Source: an uncultured Alphaproteobacteria bacterium (GTDB taxonomy: Bacteria; Pseudomonadota; Alphaproteobacteria; UBA2966). Taken from it: a DNA stretch of 64,000 nucleotides. The position numbers were made by a program, and so were the translations under genes. The DNA is taken from NCBI GenBank assembly GCA_958295725.1, contig OY282368.1:1572001-1636000 (forward strand). The letters run 5' to 3'. This document shows, piece by piece, positions 25,809 through 34,255 of the stretch (the stretch's first letter is position 1; every line of letters begins with the position of its first letter). The notes beneath the pieces were generated by a model that saw only the letters and a list, made by a program, of their open reading frames with translations, was not told where the DNA came from and made no database searches.

Positions 25809-26192
25809 TCACGGACCGCGATACGCGGTGACCTCGATCTCGACCTTCATGCGCGGATCGACGAGACGCGCCTCGACCGTCGTATTGGCGGGGTCGATCC
25901 CCTTGAAGCGCGCCCCGACGACCGGCGCGACGGACTCGAAGTCCTCACGGTCGGCGAGATAGACGACGACCCGAACGACGTCGGCGAGGCTGAATCCGGC
26001 TTCGTCGAGCAACCAGTCGATGAGCCTGAACGCCTGCTCGGCCTGTTCGGCCGGATCCTCGGCAATGCTGTCCGTATCGGGGTCGTAACCGGTGCAACCG
26101 GAAGCGAAGACCCAGTCGCCCTGCACGACCGCCCGCGAGAAGCTGGCGATCTTCTCGTAGGGCGAGCCGGTCGAGATGCGTTTGCGGTCCAT
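25809..26192 (-). CDS. Rid-family protein (non-canonical RidA paralogue)
   Basis: A 127-residue YjgF/YER057c/UK114 protein ([15 protein letters not shown] start, [50 protein letters not shown]). Canonical RidA deaminates reactive enamines using a conserved arginine in a PARS/T segment before VE. Here the aligned segment is ANTTVEARL, so that arginine appears replaced by asparagine and the protein probably belongs to another Rid subgroup with a different substrate. It lies 11 bp downstream of the thiolase gene and upstream of the isomerase gene on the same strand, so the three are probably one operon. Confidence 0.85.
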   Translation of the reverse strand: MDRKRISTGSPYEKIASFSRAVVQGDWVFASGCTGYDPDTDSIAEDPAEQAEQAFRLIDWLLDEAGFSLADVVRVVVYLADREDFESVAPVVGARFKGIDPANTTVEARLVDPRMKVEIEVTAYRGP

Positions 26193-26203
26193 CGGCGGGG
26201 CCC

Positions 26204-27394
26204 TCAGCCGAGCCGCTCCACCGCGATCGCCGTCGCCTCGCCGCCGCCGATGCAGAGCCCGGCGATGCCGCGCTTCGCGTCCATACGGTCCATCGCGCCG
26301 AGCAACGTGACCACGATGCGCGCGCCCGTCGCGCCGAGGGGATGGCCGAGCGCGCAGGCGCCGCCATGCACGTTGACGCTCTCATGGTCGAGGCCGAGGT
26401 CGCGCATGGCGACCATGGCGACAACCGCGAAGGCCTCGTTGATTTCGTAGAGGTCGGCGTCGGCGGCGGACCAGCCGATCTTGTCCAACAAGCGCTCGAT
26501 GGCCCCGACCGGCGCGGTCGTGAACCGCTCCGGCTCGCGGGCGTCCGCGGCATGGCCGACGACGCGGCCGAGCGGCGCGATCCCCCGCCGTTCGGCCTCG
26601 GACGCGCGCATCAGGACCAGCGCGGCGGCGCCGTCCGAGATCGCACTCGAGTTCGCCGCCGTGACGGTGCCATCCCTGGCGAACGCCGGGCGAAGCTTCG
26701 GCACATTGTCGGGATCGACGGAGAAGGGATGCTCGTCCCGGGCCACCGTGTCGACGCCCTCGCGCGTCTTCGCGGCGACGGGGGCGATCTCGCCGTCGAA
26801 CCACCCCTCCTCCGTGGCTCTCCGGGCGCGATGGAGCGATTCGACGGCGTAGGCGTCCTGGTCATCGCGCGAGAACTGATAGGCCCGCGCCGTATCATCG
26901 GCGTAGGTTCCCATAAGGCGGCCCGGCTCGTAGGCGTCCTCCAGCCCGTCGAGGAACATGTGGTCCTTCACCTCGCCGTGACCCATGCGCAAACCGCGCC
27001 GCGCCTTCTGCATCAGGTACGGGGCGTTGCTCATGCTTTCGAGGCCGCCGGCGACGACGATACCGTCGGTCCCCACCGCGATCAGGTCGTGGCCCAACAT
27101 CGCGGCCTTCATGCCCGATCCGCACATCTTGTTGATCGTCGTGGCGCCGACGTCGACGGGAACGCCCGCGCGGATCGCCGCCTGACGCGCGGGGGCCTGG
27201 CCGAGACCGGCGGGCAGGACGCAGCCCATGATGACTTCGTCGACATCGTCGGCCGGCACGCCGGCGCGCCCGAGGGCGGCCTCGATCGCCACGGCGCCGA
27301 GCTCGGGCGCGGAGGAGGCGCTCAGACCTCCCTGGAAATCCCCGATCGGGGTCCGCGCCATGCCGGCGATGACGATGGGGTCCTTGTCGCTCAT
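26204..27394 (-). CDS. Acetyl-CoA acyltransferase (thiolase)
   Basis: A 396-residue thiolase II-type enzyme. The acyl-accepting cysteine is Cys91 in [11 protein letters not shown]. The second active-site elements are the histidine in [11 protein letters not shown] and the cysteine in [14 protein letters not shown] near the C-terminus. It condenses or cleaves acetoacetyl-CoA or 3-ketoacyl-CoA. In this cluster it probably processes acetoacetyl-CoA derived from leucine breakdown; a biosynthetic role is also possible. The ATG at 27392-27394 gives [18 protein letters not shown], the standard start. It is followed closely by the Rid gene. Confidence 0.93.
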   Translation of the reverse strand: MSDKDPIVIAGMARTPIGDFQGGLSASSAPELGAVAIEAALGRAGVPADDVDEVIMGCVLPAGLGQAPARQAAIRAGVPVDVGATTINKMCGSGMKAAMLGHDLIAVGTDGIVVAGGLESMSNAPYLMQKARRGLRMGHGEVKDHMFLDGLEDAYEPGRLMGTYADDTARAYQFSRDDQDAYAVESLHRARRATEEGWFDGEIAPVAAKTREGVDTVARDEHPFSVDPDNVPKLRPAFARDGTVTAANSSAISDGAAALVLMRASEAERRGIAPLGRVVGHAADAREPERFTTAPVGAIERLLDKIGWSAADADLYEINEAFAVVAMVAMRDLGLDHESVNVHGGACALGHPLGATGARIVVTLLGAMDRMDAKRGIAGLCIGGGEATAIAVERLG

Positions 27395-27613
27395 GATGTT
27401 CTCCCCGTGCCCGACTCCGGGCCGTTCGGCGATTGACGGGCGGTCCCGCGCCGGGCGCGTTCGGGGCGCCGCCGCAGTCGGGACAGATACGGTTCATACC
27501 ATCCGAACAGTCACCGCAAAACGTACATTACACAACTACGGACGTAAGGCTTCGGTATCCCAGTCGAGACCGGAACGGCACCGCCCGCATATTTCCCGCC
27601 CTTCGAGAAACCG

Positions 27614-28786
27614 TCACGCCGTCTCCTCGAACAATTCGCGGCCGATCAGCATACGGCGGATTTCGCTGGTCCCGGCGCCGATCTCGTAGAGCTTGGCGTC
27701 GCGCAGCAGACGGCCCGTCGGGAACTCGTTGATGTAGCCGTTTCCGCCCAGGCACTGGATCGCCTCCAGCGCCATCCAGGTGGCTTTCTCCGAAGCGTAG
27801 AGGATGGCCCCGGCGGCGTCCTTCCGGGAGGTCTCGCCCCGATCGCAAGCCCGGCTCACGGCGTAGACGTAGGCCCGGCAGGCGTTCATCGTCGTGTACA
27901 TGTCGGCGAGCTTGCCCTGCATGAGCTGAAACCCGCCGATGGGCTTGCCGAACTGCCTGCGCTCGTGCACGTAAGGGATGACGATATCCATGCAGGATCG
28001 CATGATCCCGAGGGGACCGGCGGCGAGCACGGCGCGCTCGTAATCGAGACCGCTCATCAGCACCTCGACGCCGCCGCCGACGGCGCCGAGCACGTTCTCC
28101 TCCGGTACGTCGCAATTCCGAAACACGAGCTCGCACGTGTTGGAGCCGCGCATGCCCAGCTTGTCGAGCTTCCGCGCCGTCGAGAATCCCGGGAAGGTCT
28201 TCTCGACGAGAAAGGCCGTGATGCCGCGCGAGCCGGCATTCGGATCGGTCCTGGCGTAAACGACGAGAACATCGGCGTCGGGGCCGTTGGTGATCCACAT
28301 CTTGGTGCCGTCGAGCACGTACCGGTCGCCCTTCTTCTCGGCGCGAAGCCGCATGCCGACGACATCGGAACCGGCTTCCGGCTCGCTCATGGCGAGCGCC
28401 CCGACATGCTCGCCCGAAACGAGCCCCGGCAGGTAGCGGCGCTTCTGCCCGTCGGAGCCGTTGCGGCGGATCTGGTTGACACAAAGGTTCGAATGGGCGC
28501 CGTAGGAGAGCCCGACCGAAGCGGAAGCGCGGCTGATCTCCTCCATGGCGACGACATGCTCGAGGTATCCCATGCCAGCGCCGCCGAACTCCTCCTCGAC
28601 GGTAATCCCGAGAAGGCCGAGCGTTCCCATCTTGGGCCAAAGGTCCATGGGGAACTCGTTGGTCTCGTCGATCTCCGCCGCCCGGGGCGCGATTTCGTCG
28701 GCGGCGAAGTCCGCTACCGAGTCGCGCAACAGGTCGGCGGCGTCTCCGAGATCGAAATCGAGAGCGGGCCAGAGGTTGGGAATCAT
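27614..28786 (-). CDS. ivd: Isovaleryl-CoA dehydrogenase
   Basis: A 390-residue acyl-CoA dehydrogenase that oxidises isovaleryl-CoA to 3-methylcrotonyl-CoA, passing electrons to ETF. The identification is specific: the catalytic base is in [17 protein letters not shown] (Glu250), the position unique to isovaleryl-CoA dehydrogenases. The site where other family members carry the base reads [12 protein letters not shown] without it. [11 protein letters not shown] and [11 protein letters not shown] are the FAD/CoA motifs. The ATG at 28784-28786 is preferred over an in-frame GTG three codons upstream. Its product is the substrate of the MccAB carboxylase encoded about 6-10 kb away across the island. 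Confidence 0.93.
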   Translation of the reverse strand: MIPNLWPALDFDLGDAADLLRDSVADFAADEIAPRAAEIDETNEFPMDLWPKMGTLGLLGITVEEEFGGAGMGYLEHVVAMEEISRASASVGLSYGAHSNLCVNQIRRNGSDGQKRRYLPGLVSGEHVGALAMSEPEAGSDVVGMRLRAEKKGDRYVLDGTKMWITNGPDADVLVVYARTDPNAGSRGITAFLVEKTFPGFSTARKLDKLGMRGSNTCELVFRNCDVPEENVLGAVGGGVEVLMSGLDYERAVLAAGPLGIMRSCMDIVIPYVHERRQFGKPIGGFQLMQGKLADMYTTMNACRAYVYAVSRACDRGETSRKDAAGAILYASEKATWMALEAIQCLGGNGYINEFPTGRLLRDAKLYEIGAGTSEIRRMLIGRELFEETA

Positions 28787-28837
28787 GCGTTTCACTCTAC
28801 CGCCCGGCGCGCGGATTCGGAATCGGCGCGGAGCCGT

Positions 28838-30205
28838 TCACAGCAGGAACCAGGCCCCGAGCCCGAGGAAGGCGAAGAATCCCACCACGTCGGTCACGGT
28901 GGTCACGAACACAGTGGCCGCCACGGCGGGATCGACGCCGAACCGGTTGAAGCCCAGGGGGATGAGGATACCGGCCAGCGCGGCGACGATCATGTTGACG
29001 ATCATGGCGACGGCGATCACGCCTCCCAGCGCGAGGCCGCCGAACCAGACGGCGGCGACCACCGCGGCCAGAGCGGCGAACAACACGCCGTTGACAAGGC
29101 CGACGAACAACTCCTTGCCGACGACGCGCAAGGCGTTGGTCACGGTCAGGTCGCGCGTCGCCAGGGCGCGGACCGTCACCGTCATGGTCTGGGTCCCCGC
29201 GTTGCCGCCCATGGACGCAACGACCGGCATCAGAATGGCCAGGGCCACGACCTGCTCGATGGTCGCTCCGAAGATCGAGATCACGACCGAGGCGAGAATC
29301 GCCGTCCCCAGATTGACCAGGAGCCAGAGAAAACGCCGCCTGATGGTTTCCGCTACCGTCCAGAATATGTCGCTCTCGCCCACGCCGGCCAGACGCATGA
29401 TGTCCTCTTCCGCCTCCTCGTGGATGACGTCGACCACGTCGTCCACCATGATCGCGCCGATCAGGCGCCCTCCCTCGTCGACCACGCCGGCGGACGCGAG
29501 GTCATACTGCTGGAAGTGATAGGCCACGTCTTCCTGGTCCATCCCGGCCGGGATCAGGACGGGGGCCGACTCCATGATGTCGCCGACGAGAACCGGCCGC
29601 CTGGCGCGCATGGCGCGGTACAGAGGCACGGTCCCCATCGGACGATGGGACGGATCGACGACGAAGAGCTCGTAGAATTCATCCGGCAGGTCGTCGGTCC
29701 GGCGCATGTAGTCGATGGTCTGGCCCACCGTCCAATAGGCCGGGACCGCGACGAAATCGCGCTGCATGAGGCGGCCCGCGCTGTCCTCGGGAAAGGCGAG
29801 ACCTTCCTCGATCCGCAACCGTTCGAACGCGGGCAGGGCTCTCAGAACTTCCCGCTGGTCCTCTTCGTCGAGGTCCTCGAACACGTCGATGGCGTCGTCG
29901 ACATCGAGCTCGGCCAAGGCGGCGGCGACACCCTTGGTCCCGAGATGCTCGACCACGTCGTCCCGCAGGGCCTCGCCCAAGTGGGGCAGGACCTCGGGGG
30001 CGATCAGGCCGCGAACGACGTCCACCAGGACGCGCCGCTCGTCGGGTTCGAGCTGCTCCACGAGATCCGCGACATCGGCGGAGTGCAGGGGCTCCACCAG
30101 ATCCCGCACCCCGTCGAGGTCGTTCTCGTCGATCGCCCGGACCACCGCCTGTACGCGGTCCGGCGACAGGCCGAGCGATTCATCCATCGACGACTCGTCC
30201 GTCAC
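28838..30205 (-). CDS. mgtE: MgtE-type magnesium transporter
   Basis: A 455-residue MgtE channel with an N-terminal superhelical domain (about residues 1-130, acidic), a pair of CBS domains (about 130-265, PVLVGDIMESAPVLIPAG and SAGVVDEGGRLIGAIMVDDV) and five transmembrane helices in the C-terminal 190 residues. The pore region contains the signature ASMGGNAGTQTMTVTVRALA, and PLGFNRFGVDPA precedes the last helices. Cytoplasmic Mg binding to the acidic domains gates the pore. The start is a GTG at 30203-30205 with GGGAGG about 6 bases upstream; the longer frame upstream crosses the tRNA-Leu region and is not coding. Confidence 0.93.
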   Translation of the reverse strand: MTDESSMDESLGLSPDRVQAVVRAIDENDLDGVRDLVEPLHSADVADLVEQLEPDERRVLVDVVRGLIAPEVLPHLGEALRDDVVEHLGTKGVAAALAELDVDDAIDVFEDLDEEDQREVLRALPAFERLRIEEGLAFPEDSAGRLMQRDFVAVPAYWTVGQTIDYMRRTDDLPDEFYELFVVDPSHRPMGTVPLYRAMRARRPVLVGDIMESAPVLIPAGMDQEDVAYHFQQYDLASAGVVDEGGRLIGAIMVDDVVDVIHEEAEEDIMRLAGVGESDIFWTVAETIRRRFLWLLVNLGTAILASVVISIFGATIEQVVALAILMPVVASMGGNAGTQTMTVTVRALATRDLTVTNALRVVGKELFVGLVNGVLFAALAAVVAAVWFGGLALGGVIAVAMIVNMIVAALAGILIPLGFNRFGVDPAVAATVFVTTVTDVVGFFAFLGLGAWFLL

Positions 30206-30383
30206 TTCCGCCTCCCGAACACCGATACGGAGCCCACGAGAGAACGCGGCGAATCGGCCAACGGACGCCGATGCCGAGCGGCAGCATGGCGTTCGCATGG
30301 GCAGGAGCCCGCGCGGTCGCACGACTCATGGACGTTCCGGACGGCGCGAAGCCCGCGGCCAACACGACGGCGGGATCGAAAGA

Positions 30384-30470
30384 TGGTGCGGTCGAGAAGA
30401 CTCGAACTTCCACGGGCTCTCGCCCACAGCGACCTCAACGCTGCGCGTCTACCACTTCCGCCACGACCGC
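30384..30470 (-). tRNA. tRNA-Leu (anticodon GAG)
   Basis: An 87-base class II tRNA on the minus strand. The acceptor stem GCGGTCG pairs with CGACCGC and the 3' end CCA is encoded (30384-30386). The anticodon stem CAGCG/CGCTG encloses the loop TTGAGGT, giving anticodon GAG. The long variable arm TGGGCGAGAGCCCG and the T-loop TTCGAGTC are present. The gene lies in the 490-bp gap between mgtE and lipB and is followed on its 5' side by a decayed IS end, a common neighbourhood for integration. Confidence 0.95.
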
Positions 30471-30527
30471 GTCGCCGTCGGCGGGAGATACCAAAACACG
30501 ACCGCTCGCGCAACTGTCTGTCCTGGT

Positions 30528-30600
30528 TCAGGAGATATGAGACGGAGGGGGTTCTTCGGCTGTGTGTCTGGCAAGGTACTCGGCAGGGGTGTGTCCGCCG
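30528..30600 (-). pseudogene. C-terminal transposase remnant, second copy
   Basis: The minus strand reads LSGGHTPAEYLARHTAEEPP and SHIS before a stop at 30528-30530, matching the transposase end at 25006-25142 in protein and largely in DNA. The following TGAACCAGGACAG is shared by both copies and probably belongs to the IS terminus. The rest of the transposase is absent. Confidence 0.6.
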
Positions 30601-30695
30601 GACAAGGTCGCGTTCGTACCGTCCGGCCGCAGGCGGCGGAAAGACGCGCGAAACCTACGTGATGGCGGCGGCCCGTGCGTGCTACGACTCCGACC

Positions 30696-31349
30696 ATGAA
30701 GGCGATCGAATGGCGGATCAGCGATACGCCGGTCGGTTACGAAGAAGCCGTGGCCGCGATGGAAGCGCGGGTCGCGGACATTCGGGAGCACCGGGCGGCC
30801 GAGCTCGTGTGGCTTCTGGAGCATCCGGCCCTGTACACCGCAGGCACCGGCGCGCGACCCGAAGACCTGCTCGACGGGTCTCTCCTGCCTGTCCATGCCA
30901 CCGGCCGGGGCGGCAAGTACACCTATCATGGCCCGGGCCAGCGGGTGGCCTATGTCATGCTCGACCTGCGGAAACGCGGACGGGACGCGCGCGGGTATGT
31001 AAGGCGGCTCGAGGACTGGCTCATCCGCACCCTGGCACAGTTCAACGTCAAGGGCGAACGGCGCGAGGGACGGATCGGCGTCTGGATCGACCGGGGCGGC
31101 GGACGCGAGGCCAAGATCGCCGCCGCGGGCGTGCGCGTCCGCCACTGGATCACCTTTCACGGCGTATCGTTGAACATGGAGCCCGACCTGGACCACTATC
31201 GAGGCATCGTGCCCTGCGGTATCGGCGAACACGGCGTCACATCGTTCGCGGACCTGGGAATTCCCGTGACGACCGCCGAGGTGGACGCGGCGTTGATGGG
31301 GACCTTCGACGAGGTATTCGGCACGCCGACGGCGGACGCCGGCGCCTGA
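30696..31349 (+). CDS. lipB: Lipoyl(octanoyl) transferase
   Basis: A 217-residue cytoplasmic enzyme that moves octanoyl groups from octanoyl-ACP to lipoyl domains, the first step of de novo lipoate attachment. It shows the conserved [13 protein letters not shown] (about residues 70-82), the catalytic lysine in [12 protein letters not shown] (Lys140) and the catalytic cysteine in [13 protein letters not shown] (Cys174). The ATG at 30696-30698 is chosen over a GTG 21 bp upstream since [19 protein letters not shown] is the normal start. It stands alone on the plus strand between the tRNA-Leu/IS remnant region and creA. Confidence 0.94.
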   Translation: MKAIEWRISDTPVGYEEAVAAMEARVADIREHRAAELVWLLEHPALYTAGTGARPEDLLDGSLLPVHATGRGGKYTYHGPGQRVAYVMLDLRKRGRDARGYVRRLEDWLIRTLAQFNVKGERREGRIGVWIDRGGGREAKIAAAGVRVRHWITFHGVSLNMEPDLDHYRGIVPCGIGEHGVTSFADLGIPVTTAEVDAALMGTFDEVFGTPTADAGA

Positions 31350-31454
31350 CCGCCCTCCAGCGCGGACTCTCCGGCTCTCCCGCGCCGCGGCACTTGGAAA
31401 CGCGACGCGCGCTACCTACCTGTGGCAGGCGCCATTCAACGCAAGGATGTCGGC

Positions 31455-31952
31455 ATGACTCTTCGCACCCTTCTCTTCGGCCTGATCGCCGTTGCCGGCG
31501 GCGGTCCGGCCCTGAGCGATGAAATCGGTTCCGTGGACACCGCCTTCAAGCTGATCGGCGCCAACCACAAGATCGTCGTCGAGGCCTTCGACGATCCCAA
31601 GATCAAAGGCGTCGCCTGCTTCCTCAGCATGGCCCGCAAGGGCGGCATATCCGGCACGCTGGGTCTGGCGGAGGAGACGTCCGACGCTTCCATCGCCTGT
31701 CGCCAAGTCGGCCCGATCGAGTTCGTCGAGGCCATCTCGCCGGGCGACGAAGGAGAGCGCGTGTTCGAGGCGCGGCGCTCCGTTCTGTTCAAGAAACTCC
31801 AGGTCGTGCGTTTTCTCGATCGCGACCGCAATTCGCTGGTCTATCTCGCCTACAGCGACAAGCTGATCGACGGTTCGCCGAAGAATTCGGTCTCCGCCGT
31901 CGCCATGATGCCATGGGGCGACCAGTCGCCGGGCGAACCCCTCGTCGACTGA
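31455..31952 (+). CDS. creA: CreA-family exported protein
   Basis: A 165-residue protein with a cleavable signal peptide (MTLRTLLFGLIAVAGGGPALS) and a single CreA domain. Recognisable blocks are EIGSVDTAFKLIGANHKIVVEAFDDPKI, GVACFLSMARKGG, EDTS-like EETSDASIACRQVGPIEF and VRFLDRDRNSLVYLAYSDKLI. CreA proteins are periplasmic and conserved in Proteobacteria, but their function is undefined. The ATG at 31455 has AAGGA 7 bases upstream; an earlier in-frame GTG would spoil the signal peptide. It is convergent with the acylphosphatase gene. Confidence 0.85.
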   Translation: MTLRTLLFGLIAVAGGGPALSDEIGSVDTAFKLIGANHKIVVEAFDDPKIKGVACFLSMARKGGISGTLGLAEETSDASIACRQVGPIEFVEAISPGDEGERVFEARRSVLFKKLQVVRFLDRDRNSLVYLAYSDKLIDGSPKNSVSAVAMMPWGDQSPGEPLVD

Positions 31953-32019
31953 TCCGCCTCGGATCGGGTCCGGTCCCCGGATTCCGTCACCGACGCCTGT
32001 TCGCCGTCCCCCCCCTCCC

Positions 32020-32334
32020 TCATTCGGTCGGACGGACGGAAAACCCTCGTCCGACGAGGGCGGCCCGCTCGTTCTCGTCGACTTCCGACTCGACGACACC
32101 GTTCACGACAGCCGAGGGCGGGCCATCGGCGCAGGCGGCGAGCATGTCGTCCACTTCATGGGACAGACCCACGAACACCGCCTCGACGCTACCGTCCGCA
32201 CGGTTCCCGACCCAGCCGTCGAGACCGCGGCGCGATGCCTCGTCGATGGTCCAGTAACGGAATCCGACACGCTGAACGCGTCCGAGGATACGCACCCGCA
32301 CCGCCTTGTTGTCGCCGGAAGCGCGTTCAGCCAC
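32020..32334 (-). CDS. acyP: Acylphosphatase
   Basis: A 104-residue acylphosphatase hydrolysing carboxyl-phosphate bonds. It has the phosphate-binding loop [10 protein letters not shown] with the catalytic arginine, and the conserved [17 protein letters not shown] containing the catalytic asparagine. The start is a GTG at 32332-32334 lying inside the last codons of the upstream beta-subunit gene (8-base overlap), so it is translated with the decarboxylase operon. Its association with a biotin-dependent decarboxylase is unusual; the metabolic reason is not evident. Confidence 0.9.
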   Translation of the reverse strand: MAERASGDNKAVRVRILGRVQRVGFRYWTIDEASRRGLDGWVGNRADGSVEAVFVGLSHEVDDMLAACADGPPSAVVNGVVESEVDENERAALVGRGFSVRPTE

Positions 32335-33460
32335 CGTAAACGGCGATAAAGAACCCGGCGACGACGGCCGTCCCGATCACGCCGGCCACGTTGGGACCCA
32401 TGGCGTGCATGAGCAGGAAGTTGTCGGGATCGGCGCGCTGTCCTTCCACCTGACTCACACGGGCGGCCATGGGAACGGCCGACACGCCCGCCGATCCGAT
32501 CAACGGGTTGATGGAGTTCTTCCGGCTCGTCAGGTTCATGAGCTTGGCCATGAGCACCCCCGCCGCCGTCGAGACACCGAAGGCCACGATCCCGAGCGCG
32601 AGGATCTTCAGGGTCTCGACTTGCAGGAATCGTTCGCCGGTCATGGTGATTCCGACCGCGGCCCCGAGAAATATCGTCACGGCATTGATGATCTCGTTCT
32701 GGGCCGCTTTCGAGAGGCGCTCGACCACGCCGCACTCGCGCAGGAAATTGCCGAACATCAACATGCCGATCAGCGCCGAGGCCGCGGGGACCAGAAGAAT
32801 ACAGAGCACGGTGACCACGAGCGCGAAAGCCAGCTTCTCGCGCCGGGACACGGGGCGCAGCGACCGCATGCGGATGCGTCGCTCGTTCTCGGTGGTCAGC
32901 AACCGCATGATGGGCGGCTGAATGAGGGGCACGAGAGCCATATAGCTGTAGGCCGATACGGCGACCGGCGCCAACAGATGCGGCGCGAGCTTGTTGGCGA
33001 GAAATATGGATGTCGGACCGTCGGCGCCGCCGATGATCCCGATCGCCGCGGCCTCGGGCGCCGAGAATCCGAGCGCCATGGCGCCGACGAAAGTGACGAA
33101 CACGCCGAACTGCGCGGCCGCTCCCAGAACCAGCATCCGCGGATTGGCGATCAGCGGACCGAAGTCCGTCAGCGCGCCGACTCCCAGGAAGACGAGGGGC
33201 GGAAACAGCTCCAACGTGATACCGAGACCGATGTAGTGGAACAGGCCGCCGGCGGCCTCCGCCGTCGGCGGATTCACGAGGCCCTCGGTCGGCAGATTGG
33301 CGAGCAGCGCCCCGAAGCCGATCGGCACCAGAAGAAGCGGCTCGAACCTGCGGTATACGGCGAGATAGAGCAGCCCGAGCACCACGCCCCACATCACTAT
33401 CATCCGCCAAGTGACGTGGAAGAACCCCGTCAATTCAATAAGGTCAGAAAGATTTTCCAT
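32327..33460 (-). CDS. Sodium-pump decarboxylase beta subunit (OadB/MmdB/GcdB family)
   Basis: A 377-residue integral membrane protein with about nine or more hydrophobic segments. It decarboxylates carboxybiotin and couples this to sodium export. The essential aspartate lies in [21 protein letters not shown], and a second signature is [21 protein letters not shown] followed by [13 protein letters not shown]. The family also includes oxaloacetate, methylmalonyl-CoA and glutaconyl-CoA pumps. The gene is six bases downstream of the biotin-carrier gene, and its end overlaps the acylphosphatase start. Identification as the methylmalonyl-CoA version depends on the alpha subunit encoded upstream. 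Confidence 0.93.
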   Translation of the reverse strand: MENLSDLIELTGFFHVTWRMIVMWGVVLGLLYLAVYRRFEPLLLVPIGFGALLANLPTEGLVNPPTAEAAGGLFHYIGLGITLELFPPLVFLGVGALTDFGPLIANPRMLVLGAAAQFGVFVTFVGAMALGFSAPEAAAIGIIGGADGPTSIFLANKLAPHLLAPVAVSAYSYMALVPLIQPPIMRLLTTENERRIRMRSLRPVSRREKLAFALVVTVLCILLVPAASALIGMLMFGNFLRECGVVERLSKAAQNEIINAVTIFLGAAVGITMTGERFLQVETLKILALGIVAFGVSTAAGVLMAKLMNLTSRKNSINPLIGSAGVSAVPMAARVSQVEGQRADPDNFLLMHAMGPNVAGVIGTAVVAGFFIAVYGG

Positions 33461-33466
33461 GTAGTA

Positions 33467-33847
33467 TCAGAACAAGGTCAGCAGGACCTGCCCCTCCCGG
33501 ACCGACGCGCCGACCTGTACCTTCACGGACTCGACCTTGCCGTCGTGGGGCGCCGGCACGGCCGTGTTCATCTTCATCGCCTCGAGCGTGACCAGCTTCT
33601 CCCCCTGCCGGACGTCCCGTCCTTCGGCGACATGAATCTCGACGACGGTTCCAGAGAGCGGGCTGGCGACATCGTTCGCGCCCGCGGCGCCGGTGGATGC
33701 GGCAGGCGGCGCGATCCTCGCCGAAGCGCCAGTGCTTTCCGCCAGCGGCGCGGGCGCGACGCGGGGCGCCGTAGGGGGAGCCTCCCCCACTTCCTCGACC
33801 ACGACGTCGTATGTCGTGCCGCCGACGGTGATCCTGAAGCGTCTCAT
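33467..33847 (-). CDS. Biotin carboxyl carrier subunit of the sodium-pump decarboxylase
   Basis: A 126-residue biotin carrier. A short N-terminal domain MRRFRITVGGTTYDVVVEEV is joined by a Pro/Ala-rich linker (residues about 22-58) to a biotinyl domain with LEAMKMNTAVPAP (biotin at Lys92) and the return hairpin KVQVGASVREGQVLLTLF. It carries CO2 from the carboxyltransferase to the membrane beta subunit. Its ATG directly follows the stop of the OadG-like gene (no gap), and the beta subunit gene follows after six bases. Confidence 0.93.
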   Translation of the reverse strand: MRRFRITVGGTTYDVVVEEVGEAPPTAPRVAPAPLAESTGASARIAPPAASTGAAGANDVASPLSGTVVEIHVAEGRDVRQGEKLVTLEAMKMNTAVPAPHDGKVESVKVQVGASVREGQVLLTLF

Positions 33848-34219
33848 CTACCTGTTCTTTCTTCGCGGGCCCTTCGTCACCACGCGCGGCCACCGATCCC
33901 ATGGCATACGATGCGCGCCGAAGCTGTCGAACCGTCCCTCGAGCGACCAGCCGGGCGGTCGGTGACTGGGAGCGGAAATGCGCACGATCCGATGCGGTCC
34001 ATCCATGACCGCCGCGACCACCCCCGAGATCGCGACGACGTGCTCCGGCGGAATACCGTCCCGAGGCTTGCCGAACGCGGCCGGCAATGCACGCGCGCCG
34101 CGCCGGACGAACGGAAGAACGCCGATCAACGCGCAGGCCGCCCACAGCGAGACAAGGACCCCGAGAACGGTACCCAAGCCCGTCGCGACGACCGGGATAT
34201 GATCCATCCATTGCGCCAT
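33848..34219 (-). CDS. OadG/MmdD-like small subunit
   Basis: A 123-residue protein with one N-terminal membrane helix (about residues 10-36, VATGLGTVLGVLVSLWAACALIG split across this region) and a polar C-terminal part. The placement between the carboxyltransferase and biotin-carrier genes, the single helix and the size match the gamma/delta subunit that assembles sodium-pump decarboxylases. The first part VVAISGVVAAVMDGPHRIVRI resembles the OadG-related form in which an extended domain follows the helix. Sequence similarity in this family is weak, so the call relies on context. Confidence 0.7.
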   Translation of the reverse strand: MAQWMDHIPVVATGLGTVLGVLVSLWAACALIGVLPFVRRGARALPAAFGKPRDGIPPEHVVAISGVVAAVMDGPHRIVRISAPSHRPPGWSLEGRFDSFGAHRMPWDRWPRVVTKGPRRKNR

Positions 34220-34255
34220 GGTGTCCGGCGGCGGCAGTTTCCCCGTCCCGCCCCG

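Noticed and set aside
27400..27497. Possible small zinc-ribbon start (NRICPDCGGAPN) in the ivd-thiolase spacer
   Set aside because: The frame runs into the thiolase gene in another frame, no full zinc site is formed and no ribosome-binding site is visible.
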